DNA from: Quillaja saponaria | Lineage: Eukaryota; Streptophyta; Magnoliopsida; Fabales; Quillajaceae | NCBI GenBank assembly: GCA_029379385.1 | Contig: CM055612.1 | Span: forward strand, 15,438,001-15,502,000 | Direction of reading: 5' to 3' | Length of the DNA: 64,000 bases | Shown: positions 25,904 to 37,400 of the stretch, piece after piece | Position numbering within the stretch: position 1 is the stretch's first letter | How the letters are laid out: each line of letters begins with the position of its first letter | Notes under the pieces: generated by a model | Databases searched by the model: none | Told to the model about the DNA's origin: nothing | What the model saw: only the letters and a program-made list of their open reading frames with translations | Translations under genes and position numbers: made by a program

Positions 25904-27350
25904 GACTTGTTTTTACTACTTTATAACTAATTATTATTTAGAAAATGCATAATTTATAGGATCCAAAACCTTTGTCTTTATGAGTTGCGGAAGAATTAAT
26001 TTACAATTTTTAATTACATTGAAATTATAAAAGAGTGAAAAGCTAAATATAGGTAGTGCCTTTGTCAAATTATTTATTATTTTTGTTGTTTCGTACATAA
26101 TAGGGGATAGTTTTCTCTCTTTGCATAAGCTCTCTCATTTTAGGTAAGAACGGGATTCGACCTCAAGTTTTTGGTGTATAAAACAAGAAATTTTACCAAT
26201 CAACCTGTAACATTTATTATGTAACTTTAGGGAAAAAAGAGGTTGTTTTTACTTATTTTTTCAACTCGCTTTCATGCCGCAATCGGTTAAAAAAATAATA
26301 ATAAGAAAATAATAAAATATTAAGTTTGTGGTTTTTTGAGTTTTTCAGAAAGAAAAACAATTGTTTGTTTCACGGTTCAAACTTATAAGTTTTCATAAGA
26401 GAAGTGCAGCTTGTTTACTACTGTACCAAACTCTTATTAAGAAATGAATTAATAAAATAACAAGAAAAGAAGACTAAAGTATCTAATTGTTTTGAATATG
26501 TCAATTTAGATTCTTTAATTGAAAAATTAATTTTAGTTAGTTCTACTTTGTTATATCTTCCAAACCAGAGTTATAATTGTTGATGTATCTATAAAATTGT
26601 AGAATTATACAATTGTTTCTTTTCTTAATACATTGAAACATATGATTTTCTATTTTAACAATGGGCACATGAAATATGCATTTACCCCCTTTTCAAATCC
26701 TCTGTGTCACTTTCCCTTTCTCTCAAAATCGCAAAAAAATTTCATCTAGGGCTGTCGACTTTCTCCTTTGGCAGTATCCTACTATTATTGTTATTATTAT
26801 TATTTAATAAATTTATTTAAGATATGATCATTTTTATAATAAATTTTAAGATTTTTTGGCTTTCCATCATGGAATTTTTGGCTTCTCATTTTCTGTAAGT
26901 TTGGATAGAGTTGATGATTTACCTTTCTCTTAATGAGAGTTTTTGAATTGGAGTATCTTATGATCAGTAATAATTTTTGCATTGTTACAACACTTGCGGT
27001 GGAGATCTCTGTCGATAAAAATACTTGATCTTCGATTTATGGTGATTTTCATGTCATATTTAGGAGTACTCAAACTAAAATATGTTTTTTAGTTAGAAGA
27101 AAGTAAGTTAAACTTCATATAATACTAGATTTGATTAGGATTCATCGTTATTTTGTTTATCTTGTGAGTTTCAATAATGCTTTTCGTCAATGATAATCTC
27201 TACTTTATTACCCAAAAAAAAACATGCACATGTATTTGAAAAAAAAATGTCAAACTAAAAAATTTATTGAGAAAGAAGAGAAAAAAATGCAAAAAATATT
27301 AATATACGTATACTTATGAAAGACTAAAAAAATAAATAAAAGATAAAATA
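25904..27350. other. AT-rich intergenic stretch
   Basis: A promoter for the small minus-strand gene would lie in the first part. The rest consists of A/T-rich sequence with no reading frame, RNA gene or recognisable element. Confidence 0.4.
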
Positions 27351-28209
27351 TCTATATCTATACTATATATAAAAGAGCATTAAAGGAGGAATCTTTAATT
27401 TCCTATTTTACGCTTTATACTTATAAAATTTTCAATATTGCCACACCCTCTTAATGTTTAGAATTTGAATGAAATTGAAATTTTAAAACTATGGATATTT
27501 CGATTTAAATGGTTAGAGTTTTGTTCTAAACTGTATGTAAAAGAGCATTAGAAGAAGAATTTTTTGATTTCCTATCTTACACTTTGTACTTATTAAATTT
27601 TTAATATTGCCACACCACTTGATGTTTAGAGTTTGAATGAAATTGAAATTTTATAACTTAATACATTTATAATTAAATGGTTAGAGTTTTGTTCTAATAT
27701 GAATTGTTTTATTTTATTTTTCCAAAACTTCCTAATAGTTTTAAAATTGTTTAATTATGTTATATAATACATGAGCTGAACCTATATTTTCATAATACAT
27801 TGGCAAGCTTGGAACTCCTCATATGCTTTTGAAGCTCCATGTTTATATATTCTTTTTATTTTTTGTTTTTGACAACTTCTTAGATTACATCATTAAAACA
27901 TACATCACCTCTCTTAATTAATGTTGTGTGATCAAATTTTTTTTGAATTTTTTTGCTGAAAGTTCGAGTAGATGAATATTAAGGAGTATATAATAAATAT
28001 TCTCATTAGTTGTTATATTATAATGAGGCTTAATGAAAGTTTGTTAATTTCTTTCCCATTAAAATACTTGAAATTAATGATAATTAAAATAATATTCACG
28101 TGTTTGACATATATATTAATTTAGTAAGTGGATGAAATCAATTAATTGCCCTATTGTACTTTTGTTGTGGTGGTTTGTTGTTAAGAAAAAAGTAAATTTT
28201 CATATAAAC

Positions 28210-28210
<1 letters not shown>

Positions 28211-28244
<34 letters not shown>
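28211..28244. repeat. TA dinucleotide microsatellite
   Basis: An uninterrupted TA run of about 34 bp lies near the end of a long array unit. A shorter run at the same place in the next unit (about 29781-29800) shows that the microsatellite is part of the repeat. Confidence 0.9.
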
Positions 28245-28246
<2 letters not shown>

Positions 28247-28259
28247 TTGAATGCTAAAG

Positions 28260-29152
28260 CTAATTTGGTATGTATGAATGATTTTTATAGAATTAAAATA
28301 GGAAAATAAATGGGAATTGAATGCAAATGGAATGGATTGATTATTCTATTCTACTGTTTGGTAGCGCCTGTGAAGAATAATCATTTTATTTATTAATTTT
28401 TTATGCAATTTTTAGACATGAAATAATATCAAAGTTATGTTAAAATGACAAAAAAATCCCTCAATAGATAAAGTAATAAAAATTAAACATAATTTATGAA
28501 ATATATATATTTTTCAATTTTTTTTTATTAATTTTAAAAAAAATATATGATTAATTTTATATTTTATTATTACTTATATTTATTTTATTATTAATTATAT
28601 TTATTTTATTATTTCTTATTTTTATTATTTATTAATAATAATATATTAGTTTAAAATTACTTAACTAATTTATTTATTTATCATTAATTAATTATTTATA
28701 ATTATATTATTTATAATGATATGAAGGGCATTTTTGTCATTTGAAAAAAATGAATTGATTTAATACTATTTTTATATACAATTTTTTATTTTATTTTATA
28801 TGATTTTATATTTTTTAATGTGATATGAAGGGTGTTTTTGTCATTTAACTAAATTAAAAAATAAATACTTTTTTAATTTATGAATAATATTATTATTTTA
28901 TTAATATTCAACTTTTATTTTATGTGATAGAATGGTTTTTTTCAATTATTTAACTTAACTAAACTGATTCCATAGAAGTAGAAATGAACAATCATACTCC
29001 TTTAGGTGAGTTTGAGGATTCTTATTTCTATAGAATAAAATGGCTGGAATGGAATGAATATTCTGAGGCTAAAAACGTACCAAACGAAAAAATGTTCATT
29101 CTATTGAATCATACATGGAATGAAATGACCATTCCCGCCTACCAAACTAGCC
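28260..29152. mobile_element. TIR element (MITE-like) inserted in the repeat array
   Basis: An 893-bp insertion has ends CTAATTTGGTA and TACCAAACTAG, i.e. short terminal inverted repeats, with further GGAATG-rich inverted similarity just inside. It is flanked on both sides by CTAAAG (28254-28259 and 29153-29158). The next repeat unit carries the uninterrupted sequence at its end (GAACGCTAAAGAAATATAAAAG without the insert, near 29803-29824), which serves as an empty-site paralogue. The interior is A/T-rich and has no transposase. The TIR start resembles Tourist/PIF-Harbinger MITEs, which make TAA duplications; a hAT origin is an alternative. Confidence 0.65.
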
Positions 29153-30040
29153 CTAAAGAAATATAAAAGAGTCTTAGTTGAAGAATCTTTTAATTCTCTA
29201 TTTTATCTTTTGTACTTATTAAATTTATCATATTGCCACATCCTCTTAATAATTACAGTTTGAATGAAATTGAAAATTTAAAACTTAATATATTTCTAAT
29301 TAAATGGTTAAGGTTTGTTCTAATATGAGGTTTTTTTTTTTTTTCAAAACTTTCTAATAGTTTTAGAATTGTCTAATTATGTTATATATAATAATATAAG
29401 TAGAACCTATATTTACATAATACATTGGCAAGGTTAAAACTCTTCATCCGCTTCTGAAGCTCCATATTTATTTGTTTTTTTATTTTTGGCAACTTCTGAG
29501 ATTACATTATTAGAGCATACATTATCTTTCTTAATTAATGTCATATGATCAAAATTGTTTTGAATTTTTTGCTGAAAGTTCAGGTGGCTAAATATACTAA
29601 GGAGTATATAATAAATATTCACATTAGTTGTTATATTATGATTAGGCTTAATGAAAGTTTGTTAATTTCTTTCCTATTAGTATACTTGAAATTAATGATA
29701 ATTAAAATAATATATATCATGTGTTTGACGTATATATCAATTTAGTAAGTGGATGAAATCAATTAATTGCCCTCTTGTCCATATATATATATATATATAG
29801 GTTGAACGCTAAAGAAATATAAAAGAGACTTAAAGAAAAAATATTTTGATTTTCTATTTTATCCTTTGTACTTAATAAATTTCAATATTGCCATACCTTT
29901 TTGATGTTTAGAGTTTAAATGAAATTGAAATTGTAAAACTTAATTTATTTCTAATTAAATTGTTAGAGTTTTGTTCTAATATGAATTGTTTTCTTTTTTT
30001 CAAAACTTCCTAAAAATTGTCTAATTATGTTATCATTTAC

Positions 30041-31799
30041 CTTGTTATGTGACTATTTTACCTATTTGTCCTTTACCTACTTTAAGTCTTAAATACTCTT
30101 TTTTATCTGCTATATGTTTGCTTCTTGCATCCGCACAAGAATCTTTTGATTTTTGTTATTACCCTTGTAATGTTGTTATTTTATCTATTTATCATTTGAA
30201 GCCTTAAATACCTTTTTTTTTTATCTGCTATACGTTTCCTTCTCCAAAACCTAATTGAAGAGAACCTACTCTTGAAAAGATACAACAGCCCAAGAAGCAT
30301 ACTTCTGTGAAGTTAAAACTTTTTATATATATAGGGAAGGGGGAAGGGAATAATAAACACCCAAGTAGACCTTCCAGGAGAGTCGACCCTTAGACCTTCT
30401 AGAATGGATAGCTGTCCAAGGGTTAGCAAGTGCCACTGGACAACTCAAGTTAATTTTTATTAGTTGGTTCAAATAGCTATTGAATCTAAAGGGTACAAGA
30501 TTATGAGTGTTGTCTTTTGTAATTATGGTTTTTATTATATTAGACTACCTTAGAAACATTCTCTAAGATGATGTGTTAATTTTATTAGACTACCTTAAAA
30601 AAGTTCTCAAGAAAACAATTTTTTTTTTTTTTTTTCCTTTTCTTTTCTACAATTTTTATTTCTTGGTTTAAGACAGCCATAATTGATTTGTAAGGTGAAT
30701 AAGAGACCAAGTCTTGTGCTTTTGAAATAACACTTTGTATTAGCGGCTGCTGGGTTTGAAAACATGCTTCGCATGGTTGATATTGAATCAACAACTTGAC
30801 AAGATGAAAGGAATTGATATTATAATTTTGAAATGCAAATAGTTATATTACCCTCAGGAAATAATTTTTTGAATTTCTTGACGTTCCGTGATAATTCTCG
30901 ACAGTATTTGATCTAAAGTTTCAGACAATTGCTGTCTTTACATCAAATATTTCTAGTATATATACATGTGGGTGAGCAAAAGAATATGAATTGAAAATAT
31001 GTAGACAAGTGACTAATTGATTCAGTGAGATTTGCATGTTCTTGTAATTACGCATAGAAAAAATATAAAATAAAACTACTGTGTATTTTTTTTTGTTTTT
31101 AAATTGAACTACTGAAGTTGAAAAAATAATATTCTTATGTTATATTAATAGATAAATTACATTCCGCTCTCTTGAGATTTGATGGAAAAATATTGTGATT
31201 CAATTTTTTTTTTTATTTTTTTTTTACAAATTAAAACTAGGTGAAAAATTAACAGTTTCATATTATAATTTTGTAAAAATATTTATAAAATTATGCTTGT
31301 ATATTCAAAATATTAAAAAAAATAAAATTTCTTTCCAAATGAGTTTTAAATACTCATTTTCTTATCATCCTCTACTTTTAGTTTTTTCTATCCTAATAGA
31401 AATATATTATGTTAATTTAGTTTTTCATTTTTCTTATATTATCTCTAAAATAGAAAAAAAAAAATTTGCACCAAGTAAATTGAATTGTTAAATGATATTT
31501 TAAAAGAAAAATGGAACTTATATATACCACTAAAAACTAAAGGGAGTCCTTATTGCCACAACTTATACATACCACTAACAACTAAAAGGAGTACTTATTG
31601 TCACAGTCAATTTATTTAAGTCACAAATTATTAATTAACATAAGTTTCTATGTTTTTAGAACACCTCTATTTAGTCTATTTTACTTATCTCGTTCAATAT
31701 TTATTAATTTTCTTTTTATGCCTAATTTTTATTATGCTTTTTAATGTTTTGTACTGAATTACTTTTCCTAAACTTTTCAATTTCTTTCATTTTTACGTA
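30041..31799. other. AT-rich intergenic stretch
   Basis: There is no gene or element with defined ends. A short imperfect direct repeat lies at about 31517-31600 (two copies containing 'ATA.ACCACTAA.AACTAAA.GGAGT'). A poly-T tract at about 30620-30640 has no identifiable owner. Confidence 0.35.
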
Positions 31800-32237
31800 C
31801 TAGCCCTATCATCATGTGTTTGCGCATATGTTCAAGGGTTTTTATTTTTTATTTTTAAATAATTTAATAAAAGAATTATAATTGTTGTACAAAATGAAGA
31901 GAATGATATAAGTTTTAGAAGATGTTGATTTTTGTTATTTTAAATAATTGATTAATTGAAGTTAACAATCGTGAGTTTTTTATTTCTTGTTAATTTTTTT
32001 CCTTAATAAGAAAGTGAATAATTTCTAATAAATGGTGAAATTTTAGTTTAAAAATATGTTAAAATTTAGGAGAACACTAGTCTCCCTTTTAGTATGGTAT
32101 TTAAATTAAAAACTATATCAAAAAGTCAGATAACACCATATATATGGGTGTTTTGACTTTTAGTATAATATAAAATAATAAAAATTAGAGAACATCATAA
32201 GGGTATTTTGGCTTTTAGTATAGAAGTTATAGATAGA
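31800..32237 (-). mobile_element. Small non-autonomous Helitron-like element
   Basis: On the minus strand the element starts TCTATCTATAACTTC, followed by CTATACTAAAAGCC, and ends with GGGCTAG. The base before the start is A and the base after the end is T, as expected for Helitrons, which insert between A and T and end in CTRR. Just before the end, CATATGCGCAAACACATG could form a short imperfect stem-loop. It is about 430 bp long with no coding sequence. Ends are short and AT-rich, so chance resemblance is possible. Confidence 0.45.
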
Positions 32238-32239
32238 TG

Positions 32240-34483
32240 CTTCTCTTTTGCCTCTCACAAATGTTCTTCTTGTAAAACTCTTTAATTAGGTATTTCACTT
32301 TTTAATTTTTCTCTTTCATAAATCTTTTTCCTATAAAACTCTTCCATTAATATTTCACCTTATTTATCTTTTTAATCTAATTTTTATTAGGCTTTTAATT
32401 TTTTTTCCCCATTGGTTTACTTTTCCTAAACTCTTCAACTTTTTGTTATTTATTATTCACCTTAAAAGTCTAATATTTTTCCTAACCAAAAAACAAGTCT
32501 AATATATATATATATTTTTTCAATTATTTTCTTTTTACTTCATACAATTTTTTATCTCTATATTTTCTTCTAAATTATATTCTTAAATTAAAAAAACTTT
32601 ATTTTTTTTTATTAAAATAAAATACTTGGGTGTCATTTTTTATTTTCTTAGAGTAACTAATGTTGTATATTAAGTTTTAGTTTTTCTTGTTAAGATTGTA
32701 TATTCTAATAATAAAATCAAATTCACTAAAAAAGTAATAGTAAATTTAAAATATATTTAATGAAAAACATAGAGGGGGAAGGAAACTTAAAATATAATTC
32801 TTGAAAAACATAAATATAAGAATGAGAAATAATAAATATTGAATAAAATAAGTCAATTAGAGTAAATAAGAGTGTTTAAAAAAAAAAAAAAAAAACTCAT
32901 GATAATTAATAAACTGCAAATTTTAAAAAATTGAAAAAATTAACTATGACAATAAATGCTTCTAAAATTAAAATAAATCATGTTAAAAATTTATAAGATA
33001 AATAAATCAAACTTAATATTTGTTTTTCCAAAAAAAATGTTAGACATTAAATTAGAACATCTCTTCACCATTTAACTCTTGTATACTATTCTAAGAATAA
33101 TTAAAATAAATAAATTTGTATGGTTTAAATATTTCATTAAGATTTTTTTTTTCAAGAAATCAGTTAATATAAATTTATTAAACTAAAAATAAATTTATGA
33201 TATGTTCATTAATGAAAAAAAATAAAAATATTAAATTAATAGGATATTTCCATTCTCTCTTTTCATATTATTCTACCACTATTAAAGAAAATAAATATAT
33301 TTTATGACAATACGTATATTATATCACTTGCCTTTTTTTTTTTTTTTCACTAAGTAAACAAATATATTTTTTATGAGCATATGCATATTATATGACTTGT
33401 CTAAATTCATATAGATTTGAGTTTTAAAAGTTCATGTTTCATGAAAAAAATTTCAAACTTCTTTTACTTGATAAGAAATTAAAAGATAAAAGAAAATGTA
33501 AAACTAATATTATTAAGACTCAATTGAAAAGAGAAAATAAAGAATAAGACATTTTTGTACTTTGACAATATAATATTTTTTCAAACTATATTATAACACC
33601 ATTAGTTTTTCATTTATACAAGAAAGAAGAGTGTTGAAAGTTGAAACCAAGTGAGTAGAGTGTATTTTATAATCAAAATTATACAAAATTTATATCTGTG
33701 GACTCGCTAAAAAAAGGGGTAGTGGTTTCTCGTTCAGAGTAGGATAAATTCTTAAAAATTTACAAAGAATAGCAGCTGTGACTTCTAGTCATATTAGTCC
33801 TACTTGTGAGCTCACTAGCTTTGGCATCTCCATCTTTTCGATACAACTGTACAACTTTCCAATTTGTAGACGTTGAAGCATAAAAAAAGAAGAATCATAC
33901 CAAAAGAGAGCTGATGAATTGACCTTAAATATGTATGATGCTTATTGACTAATCCTTAACCCTCCTATCCTTGAGATGCACACACTAATAGTTAGCGAAA
34001 AACTAGTCAAATCCTAATTTTTTGTAGTTGTATTGAATTGAATTTGACAACTGTCAAAATCCAACCTCAATTTTGGTACCTCTACAGTTCCTGCTTTCTA
34101 AACCTTGACAACCTGTTAATCAACCTCACAGATTTGGTAGTAGTACATGGGTAATTAATATTATCAGCAGCTTCTTTTCTTCCTAATAAAAGAAAATATC
34201 AAAGCAACATGACTGAACAGTGTTACTGGAAAGTCAATTCTTAGTACTGCATAAGGAGTTCAATGCACCAGAATTGATGTATTATGTATACCATGCTTAT
34301 CTGGGCTAAACTAGCAGGCACTGCTTCCAATCCCTTCTAAGTTCTACCACCCCCAAAAGAAAACAACAAAAAGCAAAGAATGGTGAAGGAAGAATGGTGA
34401 AGGAATTGTTCAAATGGTATAGCAATTCAGATGTTTGCAATGGAGTGACCGAAGGATAATAAAGGTCATGCATTTGCTTAAAT
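32240..34483. other. AT-rich spacer with BIO2 3' region
   Basis: The stretch is mostly A/T-rich DNA with homopolymer runs. From about 33.7 kb the composition becomes more mixed, and the last few hundred bases next to 34484 should hold the BIO2 3' untranslated region. No other gene was recognised. Confidence 0.4.
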
Positions 34484-37400
34484 TTAACCAGAAGTAGAAG
34501 CCACTTCTTCACAAGCATTGGTCTCAAAAGTGGCATCATCAGAGAAACTGGGTGCTTTTGGAGTAAGTCCAAGCACCTTGAACATGAGTTGATCTGCGTC
34601 AAAATCGTTGTTAGGAGTTGTCAAGAGCTTCTCACCTGTGAAGATAGAATTTGCACCAGCAAGAAAGCACAATGCTTGCTCAGGCATGGAGAACCGCACT
34701 CTGCCAGCTGACAGCCTCACCATTGCTTTGGGCATTATTATACGTGCACTGGCAATCATTCGAATCATCTCCCATATGTTAACTGGCTGAAAATGAAGCA
34801 TAAACACACAAGTCTCAAAAGAATGTGAAAGAATTTGAACTGCAAGTCAATTACAAAGATGAACATTCAAATACTGCATGCACAGTTTCTTTTGAAATTT
34901 AAGGCAGCCTTTGATAATCTTGACCTCGGGAGTTTTACCATGCTATCGAGGTACACTAGAACTAAACATTCAAACCTCAATACACATATCCAATGTATTT
35001 ATGTTGTACGGGCATAGGTTGAAATTAACAAGGTGTCATGTGATTAAGAGTAAGTGCTTGTTTGGGGCCCAGAAGGTGGAATACTTGGGGCATATGATTT
35101 CTTACAATGGTGTGGCTGCTGATAGCGAATACTGGAAATATCAAAAGAACTAATAATTTTTCTACTATTACACAGCACAACTTCAGCAAAAAAAAAATTA
35201 AGTTTGCAGAATAAATGAACAAACAACTATAAAAAGGGCTCACCCGGTGCACAAAGTGCTCCCCGGCTATTGCGGGATAGGGGGAGGGTGGGCGTACATG
35301 TACGCAGCCTTTCCCTTACATTTCTGCAAAGAGGCTGTTTCCACGCCTCGAACCCGTGACCTACAGGTCACCAAAAGAACAACTTACCGTTGCGCCAAGG
35401 CTCGCCCTCTAAATGAACAAACAACTATAATTCAAAATTTATTTTAGAACTTATCCATGATTTGTCATTGGCAAATAGCAAAATATCATTGGAAATTATG
35501 TTAACGCCTATTGCATTCTGACAGTTTCTGTAGTGAGTAACAGTTTAAGCTTCCAGTGTTTGTATAAGGGATTTGAAGTTACCTTCTGATCTTGAAGAGG
35601 GGTGCCTTTCACTGCAATGAGTGCATTGATGGGAACACTCTCTGGATGAGTGGGGAGTGTTGCCAACGTATGCAACAAACCAACACGATCTGCCTCCGCT
35701 TCTCCCAGCCCTATTATTCCTCCTATTAAACCAAATTCAACCATTCAATCCTTTCAGCAGAAAATTCTGATAAAATCCTTAACTTCTCTTGTGAGTGAAA
35801 TGATAACAGTTTATCTACCCAAAAAAGAGAAGAAAAATGGTAACAGTTTTGTTAGAAGATTATCACTACCTACAAGCTTAATAGAAGGCTAGAACACGAT
35901 TTAGTTATCCGTAAAATTTAAAAGTAAAAAAGAGATTAACTTCAGGTGGTTCAAGCAAGCTTTGAATAGATTACTTAAAAAAGTGAAAAAAAATTGCTTC
36001 CTTTCTGACAATGTCCAGACTAGGGGTCAAAGTAATTATCATCCATGAGAAGGTTGACCATCTACTAGAGGTATTACAGAATTTGATACAAAAAAAGATG
36101 CTGACTAAAAATACATTATTAAAATACTAGCATCCATTGGGACACTCATCTATTTCTGTTCATCATTTCTTCAGAAAGGCTCAGACGTGAGCTTCAATAA
36201 GCTTCAATCAGGTTTTATTTTTGTTTATTATGCCAATTAAAGTTATGGGCCTTATGGCGTGAGGATACGTAGTTGACATTTGGTGATTTGTTTAATTTTG
36301 TTGATACTTGGTGATTTAGTCAAATTTTCTGTAGAGAATTCCACTCATATATAGCAAGAGAGGGATGTGAATCTCATGATTTTGCTAGATTAAAACAAAC
36401 TCCAAGGAGGGTGACTTGGTATGGGCATCTTGTAGGAGTTTCTAGACTTGTGATTACTTCGAGGAAACTGAGATTTTAAGGTCACCTAAAAATTTTGAGA
36501 CATCTAAGACTTCACTCTTGATGGAGGTATTATCCTGATTCGTTACTGATAGGAGATTAGTGAAAATTACCGACAAGAGATGAAGATTGATTGGTTGCAT
36601 TTAAGGGGAAAGTAACAAATTTACTTGTTAGAGAATCCACCTCTTGCAAAGCCAATGCAAATAAGCATTGCGATAAACTTAGATGTTTTTCCAAGGTGTT
36701 GAATTCTATGGATAGTGTATCAAGTATCTAGTTAATGTCTTGATATGGTGAGGAGTCACATGATTATCTGAAAGAGTTGTATTTCAGAAGCAATAAGTTG
36801 TCAAGTCGTCCACTTCTTTACTGATTTTTAGGTACATTAGGGCTTGGACCATCTTCTTACCAGATCTGATGAGAAGATGCAGATGCACAGAAAGAAAACG
36901 GATGTAATGAGTGTGCTAGCTAGCCAGGGCCTATGAGACAACTTACTTAGATTCGAGTGAGTCAGAGGTGATATCCTCTGTACATTCTTCCTCATATAAT
37001 TCTGCATTTGTTACTCTGATCAACAGTCAAGAGGGGTTGGGCGTGGTACTTAAGGAAACATGGATATGGTTCTTGAGGAGGTCGAGGGGTAAATGTCATG
37101 AAAGAGGCCAGGACTAGAGTTTTTCATTACAATTACTGGTAGTTGCATGGTAAATCTTCTCATTCCCCAGCTATGCTAATGCAGTATCTATTCCTAAGGC
37201 AGTAGTTCAATCACCTGTGTTTCCGTCGTTACTCCTTACAGTAACAAATTAGGGAAGAAAGAAAATAGGAGGACTTTATCTCTTCTTGTTTGGGAAGGAA
37301 AGAAAGTGAATGGAGTGAAAATAGGAAGAAAGAAAGTTGTAATGAATAAAACTATCTAATGCTTTCATCACAACCATTCTAAATGGCCAAATAAAGTATT

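Larger units (their letters stand above)
27351..30040 (+). repeat. Array of about 0.7-kb repeats, possibly Helitron-derived
   Basis: Four related units follow one another: a short one (27351-27534), a long one (27535-28259), a long one (29159-29815) and a partial one (29816-about 30040). Each begins with TATAAAAGAG-like sequence followed by 'TTTCCTATTTTA', 'CAATATTGCCACA' and 'TGGTTAGAGTTTTGTTCTAA' motifs. The two long units also share 'ATAATACATTGGCAAG' and end in a TA microsatellite plus GGTTGAA(T/C)GCTAAAG. The first unit starts TCTATATCTATACTATATATA, reminiscent of plant Helitron 5' termini (TC start), but no convincing 3' hairpin was found. The array is interrupted by an inserted element (28260-29152). 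Confidence 0.6.

Noticed and set aside
35233..35410. A functional tRNA gene
   Set aside because: The A and B boxes belong to a SINE: the sequence does not fold into a cloverleaf by eye, continues about 100 bp beyond, and has a target duplication.
36330..37260. A possible plus-strand retrotransposon gag in BIO2 intron 4
   Set aside because: No conserved block could be read in any frame despite the mixed composition.
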